Source of the DNA: Nitrosospira sp. Nl5
GTDB taxonomy: Bacteria > Pseudomonadota > Gammaproteobacteria > Burkholderiales > Nitrosomonadaceae
NCBI RefSeq assembly: GCF_900102495.1
Contig: NZ_FMVQ01000003.1
Location: 124,001 to 188,000 of the forward strand
Length of the DNA: 64,000 bases
Direction: 5' to 3'
The stretch's first letter is position 1; the number at the start of each line of letters is the position of its first letter. The notes beneath the pieces were generated by a model that was not told the DNA's origin, made no database searches, and was given only the letters and a program-made list of their open reading frames with translations. The translations under genes and the position numbers were made by a program. Below are positions 56,258 through 64,000 of the stretch, in pieces.

Positions 56258-57376
56258 CTACTTTGCTGCTCCCATCTCCAATGCACGCTGTCGTGATTGA
56301 TTCGTTTGTTTTTCTGAGGGTTCGACACCCAGCCATCCCTGCAAATTGGCGAGAGCGATGTCCGCCAAGGCTTGTATCCAGTCGTCACGTTCGTTGAGGC
56401 AGGGGATGTAATGAAATTCATGCCCGCCCGCCTGGATGAAAATCGCTTTACCTTCCATGGCAATTTCTTCCAGCGTTTCGAGGCAATCGGAAACAAAACC
56501 GGGACAGACGACATCCACGCGCCGCGTATTTTTCTTGCCGAGTTGTTCAAGGGTAACCGCGGTGTATGGGCTTAACCATTCCGCCTTGCCGAATCGTGAC
56601 TGGAAACAAATCTGGTATTTGCCTGCATCCAGCTCCAGCGTCTCTGCCAGCAGCCGCCCGGTTTTCTGGCATTCACAGTGATAGGGATCGCCTTTGTCCA
56701 GGGTGAAGCGCGGCACGCCGTGGAAGCTGATTACCAGCTTGTCCGGCTTGCCGGTTTTTGTCCAATAGTCGCGCACATTTTGGGCAAGTGCGGCAATGTA
56801 ACCCGGATGATCGTGATAATGCTTCACAGTGCGTATGGCAGGCGTATTACGCATTTCTTTTAATTGCGCGAATACTTCATCAAACGCAGAGGCGGTACTG
56901 CTGGCGGCATACTGGGGGTAGAGCGGCAGCACCAGGATGCGTTCACAGCCATGTTGCTTCATCCGCTCCAGTACCTCGGCAATGGCAGGGTTGCCGATGC
57001 TCATAGCATATTCAACCATCGGCGGGGATTGAACGCGCTGCGCCAGAACATCCCGCAACAGCTGGGTCTGGCGAGCGGTATGGACTTTTAACGGCGAGCC
57101 TTCCGGCATCCATATTTGTGCATACTTTTCCGCCGACTTCTTTGGCCGGGTATTGAGTATGATCCCGTTCAAAATCGGCCACCATGCCCACTTCGAAATT
57201 TCCACTACCCGCGGGTTGCTCAGAAATTGCTTGAGATAAGGCCGTAGTGCCTGCGCGGTGGGCGCATCGGGCGTGCCGAGATTGATCAGCAAAATGCCTG
57301 TCTGGCTGGGGGTGCCGTGCTGGTAAGCGGGCTCGGGGGAAATCACATTATTTTGTCCGGCGTGCAAACGGTACAA
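56258..57376 (-). CDS. hemH: Ferrochelatase
   Basis: 372 residues if the TTG at 57376 is used; a GTG at 57346 would give 362. Inserts Fe2+ into protoporphyrin [25 protein letters not shown] is the usual start region, with the catalytic His in [10 protein letters not shown] and Glu in the [17 protein letters not shown] region. Haem supply matters in an organism with many c-haem proteins. Upstream on the same strand is hrcA. Confidence 0.94.
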   Translation of the reverse strand: MYRLHAGQNNVISPEPAYQHGTPSQTGILLINLGTPDAPTAQALRPYLKQFLSNPRVVEISKWAWWPILNGIILNTRPKKSAEKYAQIWMPEGSPLKVHTARQTQLLRDVLAQRVQSPPMVEYAMSIGNPAIAEVLERMKQHGCERILVLPLYPQYAASSTASAFDEVFAQLKEMRNTPAIRTVKHYHDHPGYIAALAQNVRDYWTKTGKPDKLVISFHGVPRFTLDKGDPYHCECQKTGRLLAETLELDAGKYQICFQSRFGKAEWLSPYTAVTLEQLGKKNTRRVDVVCPGFVSDCLETLEEIAMEGKAIFIQAGGHEFHYIPCLNERDDWIQALADIALANLQGWLGVEPSEKQTNQSRQRALEMGAAK

Positions 57377-57458
57377 ATGGCATACCGGCGAAAGCCATTA
57401 TCCGTGGTGCGCAAGATAAAGAGTTGATCAGCCTTGATTGCAGAGGGAATAAGGGTGG

Positions 57459-58478
57459 TTAATGCTGCGACATTGCACTGGAGAGCAGCCTGGCCGTGGC
57501 ATCCACAATCGGAATAACGCGTTCGTAAGCCATGCGCGTTGGGCCAACCACGCCCACGGTCCCCACCACTTTTCCGTCAACCTCGTAGGGTGCCGTGACC
57601 ACGCTGAATTCATCCAGCGTCACCACGCCCGATTCGCCTCCGATAAAGATTTGTACACCTTCCGCCTTGCGGCTAAATTCCAGCAACTGCAGCAACACCG
57701 TTTTGCGCTCGAACAGATCAAACAGTTTCTTCAGGCTGGTCATGTTGCTGGCTAAATCATGGACATCGAGCAACTTGCGCTCGCCTGCCACTACCACTGC
57801 TTCGCTGTTTTCCCGCATCGCCTCGCCGCCCGCTTCGATAGCGGCAGTCATCAGGTTAGTCATGTCGTGACGCAATTTTTTCAATTCGTTCTGCAGGCGG
57901 CGGCGAATTTCATCGAAGGCGCAACCGGCATAATTCTGATTGATGAAATTCCCCGCCTCTATCAACTCCGTCTGGCTGTAGGTTCTGTCGGTGAAAAGCA
58001 CGCGGTTCTGAACATCTCCCTCAGGGGTAACGATGATGAGCAGAATGCGCTTTTCCGACAAAGTCATGAATTCTATGTAGCGGAATATGCCGCTGCTACG
58101 CTTGGGAGTCACCACCATGCCGGCGAAGCGTGTTAGTTCCGACAACAACAGCGAAGCGGAATTGATCAATCGTGAAGGATTATCCGGATGAAGCTGGTCT
58201 TCGAGTTGATGGATTTCAATGAGATCCAACGGCTTGACCACCAGTAGCGTATCCACGAAAAAACGGTAGCCCCGGTGCGTTGGCACGCGCCCAGCGGAAG
58301 TATGAGGACTGGTGACAAAACCCATTTCCTCAAGATCAGCCATCACGTTTCGAATGGTGGCAGGGCTCAGATCCAGGCCAGAGAATTTGGAGAGCGAGCG
58401 GGAACCCACCGGCTGACCTTCGCTGATGTACCGTTCGACCAGGGTCTTGAGCAGAATTTTGGCGCGTTGATTAAGCAT
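57459..58478 (-). CDS. hrcA: Heat-inducible transcription repressor HrcA
   Basis: 339 residues. N-terminal winged helix ([39 protein letters not shown]) then a GAF-like core. HrcA represses chaperone operons through the CIRCE element. No CIRCE site was found in its own upstream region, so it is not obviously self-regulated here. hemH follows on the same strand; divergent from nadK. Confidence 0.94.
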   Translation of the reverse strand: MLNQRAKILLKTLVERYISEGQPVGSRSLSKFSGLDLSPATIRNVMADLEEMGFVTSPHTSAGRVPTHRGYRFFVDTLLVVKPLDLIEIHQLEDQLHPDNPSRLINSASLLLSELTRFAGMVVTPKRSSGIFRYIEFMTLSEKRILLIIVTPEGDVQNRVLFTDRTYSQTELIEAGNFINQNYAGCAFDEIRRRLQNELKKLRHDMTNLMTAAIEAGGEAMRENSEAVVVAGERKLLDVHDLASNMTSLKKLFDLFERKTVLLQLLEFSRKAEGVQIFIGGESGVVTLDEFSVVTAPYEVDGKVVGTVGVVGPTRMAYERVIPIVDATARLLSSAMSQH

Positions 58479-58765
58479 TCGGTTATTCTACACCAGGATT
58501 CAATTCTCCGGCTTGGGCGAGAAGTAAAATGGGTGCGCCGAAGCGAAGCAGCTTGAGATTCTGCAGGCCTGCGGCAGACTGAGCCCCTTCGTAAAACGCT
58601 GCCTTTAAATCAAAAGTAGCGCAATGATGGCGCAAAGTGACATAACCCAGGTTCGAATCCTTTTGTCACCCGCAGCCCGATATGGTTTAATCTTGCAAAC
58701 AGTATTTCCACAACAAGGACCGGTCTCGCCGGCAGCTCAACAGTTTTCCCAGGTTAAATCCAGCA

Positions 58766-59650
58766 ATGCGTTCCCCGTTCAAAACAATAGCACTGATCGG
58801 CAAGCACAAAAATCCCGAAATCGTGACGCCATTATTGCGTCTGGGACGGTACCTGAAAAGCCGCAATCTCAAGGTGGTTCTGGACCATCTGACCGCTTCT
58901 CACGTGGAAGAGAAAGAGTATCCCATCATGACGATGGAGGAGGTCGGCGTAAATGCTGATCTGGCCATCGTGCTTGGCGGTGATGGGACCATGCTCAATA
59001 TCGCGCGGAAGCTTGCGCCTTTCGATGTGCCGCTGGTCGGCATCAACCAGGGACGGCTCGGATTTCTTACGGATCTTTCCATCGATACCATGCTGCAAAC
59101 GCTCGGCTCCATGCTCGACGGCCATTATGTCGCCGAGCGGCGCATGCTGCTGTACGTTGAAGTCGTGCGTAACGAGAGCGACACATTCAGCGCCTTGGCA
59201 TTAAACGACGTGGCGGTGAACCGGGGAGTGGGCGGCAACATGATCGAATTCGAGGTGAGGATCAATAATGAATACGTTTACTCACTGCGGTCCGATGGCC
59301 TGATTGTGGCGACTCCTACTGGTTCCACCGCCTACGCATTGTCGGCGGGAGGCCCGATCCTGCATCCCAGCCTTGATTTGATCGCGCTGGTGCCCGTAAG
59401 CCCTCATACGCTGAGCAATCGTCCCATCGTAGTCGGACCAGACGCCATAGTCGAAATCCTGATGCACCGCACCGCAGTCGCGCGCGTTCACTCCGACAGT
59501 CATTCTCATTTCGACTTGCAGGAGCATGACAAAGTTCTCGTGCGGCGTTCCCCCCACGAGGCAACGTTGCTGCATTCGTCTGACCATAGCTATTACCGCA
59601 TGCTGCGCGAGAAGCTCGGCTGGAGCGGCTTACCCAGAAACCAGGCATGA
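58766..59650 (+). CDS. nadK: NAD kinase
   Basis: 294 residues. The GGDGTML motif at residues 71-77 holds the catalytic Asp; the TPTGSTAYALSAGGPI segment is the second signature. Makes NADP. Followed 10 bp later by recN, a standard beta-proteobacterial pair. Confidence 0.96.
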   Translation: MRSPFKTIALIGKHKNPEIVTPLLRLGRYLKSRNLKVVLDHLTASHVEEKEYPIMTMEEVGVNADLAIVLGGDGTMLNIARKLAPFDVPLVGINQGRLGFLTDLSIDTMLQTLGSMLDGHYVAERRMLLYVEVVRNESDTFSALALNDVAVNRGVGGNMIEFEVRINNEYVYSLRSDGLIVATPTGSTAYALSAGGPILHPSLDLIALVPVSPHTLSNRPIVVGPDAIVEILMHRTAVARVHSDSHSHFDLQEHDKVLVRRSPHEATLLHSSDHSYYRMLREKLGWSGLPRNQA

Positions 59651-59660
59651 GCCCTCTATC

Positions 59661-61343
59661 ATGTTAAAGTTTTTGGGCATCCGCGACTTTGTTATTGTTG
59701 ACCGTATGGAACTGGAATTCTCTCCCGGGTTTACTGTTCTCACAGGCGAAACCGGCGCGGGAAAATCTGTTCTGATCGATGCGCTTTCACTGGTTCTGGG
59801 GGAGCGCAGCGATGCCGGCGCGGTACGCCATGGTTGTGAGCGCGCTGAAATCAGCGCGGAATTTGACATCGGCGGATTGCCGGAGCTGGCAGACTGGTTG
59901 CGCGACAATGGCTTTGAAAGTGATGGCGATGATGGAACCGTCTGCTTGCTACGCCGAACCATAGATACTGCCGGGCGCTCGCGCGCCTTCATCAATGGTT
60001 GCTCCGCCACCTTGCAGCAATTACGCGCGGCGGGAGAAAAGCTGGTGGATATCCATGGTCAGCATGCGCACCAGACGATGTTGCGCAGCGACGCACAACG
60101 CGATCTGCTTGATGCGTTTTCAGGCAGCCTTGAATTGGCGCGGAAGGTGACAGATGTTTATCGTCGCTGGCAGGCTTTGCGGCAACAGCGTCTCGCCTGG
60201 GAGCAGAACGCCGCCGCTTTCACGCAGGAGCGGGAGCAGTTGGAGTGGCAAGTGCGTGAGCTCTCGACATTGAATTTTTCACTGGAGGAATGGCAAGCGC
60301 TGCAAGCCGACCATAGCCGTCTGGCCCACGCCGCAAGCTTGCTTGAGGTGACGCAGATGGGGCTGGAAGCTCTATCAGAAGGCGAACTGGCCGCGCTCGC
60401 GCAAATCAATTCAGTGATTTCGCGCCTGCATAACTTGCTTGATTGCGACGTCGACCTTCAAGTCGTGCTTGATTTGCTTGAGCCGGCACAGATCCAGCTG
60501 CAGGAAGCGGTGTACGAACTGGGGCGTTATCAGCAGCGTCTCGATCTCGACCCGCAGCGTCTTCAGAAAATGGAGGAACGCTTATCGGCAATTCACGCTA
60601 TCGCCAGAAAATATCGCGTTACCCCTGCTGAATTACCAGATTTTTTAAGAATAGCTACCGAGCAACTGGAGAAGTTCGGCCAAAAGGATGATGGCGAGAT
60701 GCTAGCCAGGGAAGAGGCGGCAGCCGGAGACGAGTATCTCAAGCTCGCAAAGAAATTGAGTAAAAAGAGAGCAGAGACAGCGGTAACGCTCGCCCGGCAA
60801 GTTACCGCGGCGATGCAAACGCTGGCGATGGCGGGCGGGAAGTTCTCCGTGGGGCTAACGCCAATCGAACCCGGCAATGCATACGGCATGGAACAGATCG
60901 AACTTCAGGTTTCCGCGCATCAGGGGCTGCCGCTGCGACCGCTGGCAAAAGTCGCCTCCGGTGGAGAGTTGTCGCGTATCAGCCTGGCGATACAAGTTAT
61001 CGCCAGCAAGCTCGGTGGCACGCCCACGCTCATATTCGACGAAGTGGACGCAGGCATCGGCGGACGTGTAGCGGAAATTGTAGGTGCGCTCCTAAAAAGA
61101 CTTGGGACGGAACGCCAGGTAATGTGTATCACCCACCTGGCACAAGTTGCAGCGGCCGGGGACCATCAATGGCAAGTCACTAAATCGGTTGACCCGGTGC
61201 ATGAAGGAAAAGTATCGAGTCGAATCACCGTACTTGAAAAGCAGGAGCGAGTCGAAGAAATCGCCCGCATGCTGGGCGGTAAGAAAATCACCGAAACCAC
61301 GCGCAAGCATGCGGCTGAAATGTTGCTGGCCGCGGGAGACTGA
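59661..61343 (+). CDS. recN: DNA repair protein RecN
   Basis: 560 residues from the ATG at 59661; the open frame extends back into nadK but that part is a shadow. SMC-like ATPase: Walker A TGETGAGKSVLIDAL (G29-S36), long coiled coil, signature ASGGELSRISLAIQ and Walker B TLIFDEVDAGIGG. Acts early in double-strand break repair. Confidence 0.96.
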   Translation: MLKFLGIRDFVIVDRMELEFSPGFTVLTGETGAGKSVLIDALSLVLGERSDAGAVRHGCERAEISAEFDIGGLPELADWLRDNGFESDGDDGTVCLLRRTIDTAGRSRAFINGCSATLQQLRAAGEKLVDIHGQHAHQTMLRSDAQRDLLDAFSGSLELARKVTDVYRRWQALRQQRLAWEQNAAAFTQEREQLEWQVRELSTLNFSLEEWQALQADHSRLAHAASLLEVTQMGLEALSEGELAALAQINSVISRLHNLLDCDVDLQVVLDLLEPAQIQLQEAVYELGRYQQRLDLDPQRLQKMEERLSAIHAIARKYRVTPAELPDFLRIATEQLEKFGQKDDGEMLAREEAAAGDEYLKLAKKLSKKRAETAVTLARQVTAAMQTLAMAGGKFSVGLTPIEPGNAYGMEQIELQVSAHQGLPLRPLAKVASGGELSRISLAIQVIASKLGGTPTLIFDEVDAGIGGRVAEIVGALLKRLGTERQVMCITHLAQVAAAGDHQWQVTKSVDPVHEGKVSSRITVLEKQERVEEIARMLGGKKITETTRKHAAEMLLAAGD

Positions 61344-61443
61344 CAGCCTGCCGACTTAAAGGGAGTTGCTGCGAAATGTGTGAATAGCCCTATTCGCCAC
61401 TTTTCTGCCAATAGAGCAACTATTGGCCCTTCAAAACCTGTCC
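61344..61443. other. Convergent intergenic region recN / ferritin-like gene
   Basis: Contains inverted pairs AGTTGCT (61364-61370) / AGCAACT (61415-61421) and GAATA/TATTC around 61382-61395, a possible shared terminator without a T-run. Confidence 0.35.
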
Positions 61444-62472
61444 TTAACCGATCATTTTTTTGCTTCGACTCTTCAAGGCAGGCAGATTGCCAGGGACCTG
61501 TTTATCCAGCTCCAGAGATGCAGCATACCTTGGAGCGTCCTGGAGGGATGGGGATTCCTGTCCGCTGTGGATGCTTTTCAGCTTTTTGCAATATGACGGA
61601 ATCCAGGTGCGCTCTATCATATAGCCGGGCAACTTATTAAAGTCAAAGGCCACGCCGTCCTTGATCATCTGGTCAACGTTGAACAGTTGCTTGATTTCAG
61701 GGATGTCGTTAAAAAATAACGTATAAAAAGGTTTAACCAATGCTTTTGAAATCTTCATGCCTAGCGGGCCGATGAAATTCCTCCGCTGCCCTACATGCGC
61801 CACTTCATCAATGGTTATTTCATCCAGCAGTTCTTTTAAGCGGCCACGAACTTCCGGCTCGTCAGCTAGTACGTCATCAAACAAACGATTCAGATGGCAA
61901 TAATAAGTGACGCCCATCAGTTCAGTCACAAAAGCGGGGGAGTCCATTAAAAATCCCGGGAACTTAGGAAACTGCTCATAGATTTTTTCTTTTATCGGTC
62001 CTAAAGGAACCCATTCCACCCTGTCCAAGCCACATGTATACAACATTTCATTAAACAGGCGTACGTGGCAGAATTCCTCGGCTAAGTGCACGCGGCTGAT
62101 TTTATCCTCTACTCTATGTGAATTCGCCATATCGGGAACCGCATCCCATGCGCCTTTTATTCCCACCCACTCATGCCTGGCGAATTTATACATGCCGGTC
62201 AACATGAGTGTCATTCGATCGAGCGACTTGGGGTCATCCTGCATCTTTACATAATTCCGATAGAAACTTTCGGGGTCAGCCAGCGGTTGCCGCAATGTAA
62301 CGGGGTTATCCCGGAAGTATTGCAATCGAGCACGTTTTTTTGCGAGATCTTTATCCTCTTCAAAAAGCTCTCCGCCGTGTTGCTGCGTAAACATCCAGTA
62401 ATTTTCGAAATTTTGTTTTCTCTCCTGCTTCGTCGCGGGAGAAAAAATGGAAAGGTATTTAGCTGATTGCAT
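61444..62472 (-). CDS. Ferritin-like di-iron protein, function unknown
   Basis: 342 residues. Two carboxylate/His pairs suited to a di-iron four-helix bundle: E132-E133-x-x-H136 in HLAEEFCHVRLFNEML and D222-E223-x-x-H226 in DEITIDEVAHVGQRR; E101 and E184 are candidates for the bridging acids. No signal peptide. I do not recognise a named family; a di-iron oxidase or oxygenase is the likeliest class. Convergent with recN; folE lies upstream on the same strand. Confidence 0.75.
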   Translation of the reverse strand: MQSAKYLSIFSPATKQERKQNFENYWMFTQQHGGELFEEDKDLAKKRARLQYFRDNPVTLRQPLADPESFYRNYVKMQDDPKSLDRMTLMLTGMYKFARHEWVGIKGAWDAVPDMANSHRVEDKISRVHLAEEFCHVRLFNEMLYTCGLDRVEWVPLGPIKEKIYEQFPKFPGFLMDSPAFVTELMGVTYYCHLNRLFDDVLADEPEVRGRLKELLDEITIDEVAHVGQRRNFIGPLGMKISKALVKPFYTLFFNDIPEIKQLFNVDQMIKDGVAFDFNKLPGYMIERTWIPSYCKKLKSIHSGQESPSLQDAPRYAASLELDKQVPGNLPALKSRSKKMIG

Positions 62473-62760
62473 AATTCTCTGGCTCCAGATGGTTTAAATT
62501 GTGTTTACGGCCTGGCTGAACGCGAAACGGGGCTGGTAATAGGTAATCCGCAGCGTAGGGCTTTGTGATCTCATCGGGGATTCTACGCCCTGCAGCGCGG
62601 CGAGACACAGGCGCGCGATCAAGCCTGGGTTGTATAACTAGCGGAAAGTATGGCACAAAAATTCCACCTATCGTGGACTTTTGCCCATTCTTATGGAGTG
62701 TGCCCCGAGCAGGGCATAATGGGTTCGCAGGATAGGTTCGGATGGCGGAGTACTCTCGAC

Positions 62761-63330
62761 CTACTCGGCCAGCGCCAGGAATTCGGCACGCTGGGCTGAG
62801 TTGGTTTTGAGATCGCCGAGCATCGAGGAGGTAACCGTTTCTTCGCCAGCAACCGCAATTCCCCGGGACTCCATGCACATATGGCGGCAGCGGATGATCA
62901 CTCCGACAGCCTTGGGTTCCAGATGTTCGAGCAGGGATTGCGCAATCTGCTGGGTCAGGCGCTCCTGAACTTGTAACCGTGCGGCGAAGCAGTTGACCAA
63001 TCGCGTCAATTTGGATAGTCCGACAATATGTCCGGTCGGAAGATAACCGATCGTTGCGTGACCAAAGAAGGGAGCCAGATGATGCTCGCAATGAGAGTAC
63101 ACCGGTATTTGCCTGACAACAATTAATTCATCATAGCTTTCGCCACCATCGGCGAATGTCTTGAGAATTGCAGCGGGGTCCTGCTGGTAACCGCGTGTCC
63201 AATGGGCCCAAGCTCGCGAAACACGGTTAGGTGTTTCAGTCAGACCTTGACGGGCGGGATCTTCCCCGATCGAACGCAGCAGGCGCTGCCAATCGGCAAC
63301 GCCAAATTGCGAGTTATTTGAAGTATCCAT
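62761..63330 (-). CDS. folE: GTP cyclohydrolase I
   Basis: 189 residues. Makes dihydroneopterin triphosphate for folate. Zinc and catalytic site YSHCEHHLAPFFG at residues 78-90 (C81, H83, H84) and the second Cys in IIRCRHMCMESRG. QERLTQQIA is the conserved helix before it. No allosteric extension. Confidence 0.95.
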   Translation of the reverse strand: MDTSNNSQFGVADWQRLLRSIGEDPARQGLTETPNRVSRAWAHWTRGYQQDPAAILKTFADGGESYDELIVVRQIPVYSHCEHHLAPFFGHATIGYLPTGHIVGLSKLTRLVNCFAARLQVQERLTQQIAQSLLEHLEPKAVGVIIRCRHMCMESRGIAVAGEETVTSSMLGDLKTNSAQRAEFLALAE

Positions 63331-63694
63331 GGTTACTATGCCTTTGGTTGAAGGGGAAGTAATTGCTAATATCTAAATCCGGTTCGTCACAGGGCGGGAC
63401 TAAGGATAAATGCTGGATAATTGACCCCAACATTACACCGCCTTGATACACGTTGGCATCCGCTACAGTTAAAGCGACGCGTTCGAGTATCGGCAGGAGG
63501 AGAGCAATGAAAATAACGTTTTGATCGAGAGTGGCGGGTGAGACATCGACCATCCTCCGGGTCTCAATGACGGGCGCAGGTTTTCACTATAGCGTGCATT
63601 ATTATTTATAATAGCACAACATAAACGGAGAGCCATTCAGTATTTGCCCTGGCGACGGCCATGGGAATCTTTCAGCCTGAAGTTAATTTGTCGA
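63331..63694. other. Spacer between folE and xth
   Basis: About 360 bases between divergent genes. TATAAT at 63607-63612 could be a -10 for xth but has no good -35. A 79-codon minus frame overlapping the folE start is not called. Confidence 0.35.
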
Positions 63695-64000
63695 ATGCGC
63701 ATGAAAATTGCTACCTGGAACGTCAATTCCCTGAGAGTCCGTCTTCCGCACGTCCTTGACTGGCTGACGGTAAATCAACCCGACGTGTTGTGCCTGCAGG
63801 AAACCAAGATGCAGGATGAGAATTTCCCAATGGCCGAGATTGCAGCTGCGGGATATCAGACAATTTATACCGGGCAGAGAACTTATAACGGCGTCGCTTT
63901 GCTCAGCAAACAGGCGGGATATGATGTCGTTACTGCCATACCCGGCCTTGACGATCCGCAGAAGCGCGTGCTTTCCGCGATCTACGATGATGTTCGGGTA
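63695..64000 (+). CDS. xth: Exodeoxyribonuclease III, N-terminal part (partial)
   Basis: The gene runs off the right edge after about 100 residues. From the ATG at 63701 the sequence starts KIATWNVNSLRVRLPHVLDW and has LCLQETKMQDENFP (catalytic Glu of the AP-endonuclease family) and YNGVALLSKQ. An ATG at 63695 in the same frame would add MR. Apurinic endonuclease and 3'-5' exonuclease in base-excision repair. Confidence 0.93.
   Translation, partial: MRMKIATWNVNSLRVRLPHVLDWLTVNQPDVLCLQETKMQDENFPMAEIAAAGYQTIYTGQRTYNGVALLSKQAGYDVVTAIPGLDDPQKRVLSAIYDDVRV

Noticed and set aside
58479-58765. CIRCE element or tRNA gene between hrcA and nadK
   Set aside because: No TTAGCACTC-N9-GAGTGCTAA found. A T-arm-like string (GGTTCGAATCC, about 58651) with GTGACA/TGTCAC nearby looks like a tRNA 3' scrap, but stems do not complete a cloverleaf.
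63314-63553. 79-codon minus-strand frame overlapping the folE start
   Set aside because: GGAGG is directly adjacent to the ATG with no spacing, no family recognised, and the last residues overlap folE.

Overview
The window looks like a chromosomal segment of a beta-proteobacterial ammonia oxidiser of the Nitrosomonadaceae, most likely Nitrosospira. The evidence is a cytochrome P460 gene, a PEP-CTERM protein, typical beta-proteobacterial gene orders (yqgE-ruvX-pyrR-pyrB-pyrC', queA-tgt-yajC-secD-secF, hemH-hrcA next to nadK-recN) and moderate G+C. The genus is an inference from gene content, not a database match. Most of the DNA is core housekeeping sequence. No prophage, intact insertion sequence or CRISPR array was seen.

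Layout. 1-7.3 kb: the 3' end of secA, a lipoprotein-type cytochrome P460, oligopeptidase A and a pyrimidine operon whose dihydroorotase-like subunit lacks the metal-binding HxH motif. 7.3-16.6 kb: small membrane, periplasmic and stress genes (a His-rich repeat protein, an orphan type IV pilin-like protein, UspA, TerC, a patatin-like lipase), fumarase C and a histone H1-like Lys/Ala-rich protein, with a short inverted-repeat element and a gene remnant between them. 16.8-21.1 kb: class Ia ribonucleotide reductase nrdA-nrdB behind a promoter with two helically phased NrdR-box matches. 21.8-29.2 kb: rhomboid protease, TIGR03790 protein, argS, a SPOR-domain protein, dsbA and a short-chain dehydrogenase. 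29.3-40.2 kb: cca, an NDUFA9-like protein, slt, an aldehyde dehydrogenase, gdhA, mltA, dsbC and a UbiH-family hydroxylase.

40.3-49.7 kb is the accessory part. It holds a CAU-anticodon tRNA, a small PEP-CTERM protein, a secreted Cys-rich protein, a DJ-1/PfpI protein, an HpnA-like epimerase coupled to a 62-residue upstream frame, a short RecQ helicase, CsbD, a pair of DUF4398 lipoproteins (one OmpA-like), a DUF1428 protein and tRNA-Leu(CAA). Long AT-richer spacers here carry a 23-bp motif present twice in inverted orientation 6.4 kb apart, and an orphan minus-strand terminator with a candidate small gene upstream. 49.8-64 kb returns to core genes: queA-tgt-yajC-secDF, a DedA protein, hemH, hrcA, nadK, recN, a ferritin-like di-iron protein, folE and the 5' part of xth.

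The main functional groups are pyrimidine and deoxynucleotide supply (pyr, nrd), envelope biogenesis and redox folding (secA/D/F, yajC, dsbA, dsbC, slt, mltA, OmpA-like), tRNA maturation (cca, queA, tgt, argS) and genome maintenance (ruvX, recQ, recN, xth). I found no clearly new multi-gene system. The least explained signals are the dispersed short repeats, the orphan transcription unit near 47 kb, the 41-residue membrane protein at 36.8 kb and the ferritin-like protein at 61.4-62.5 kb.
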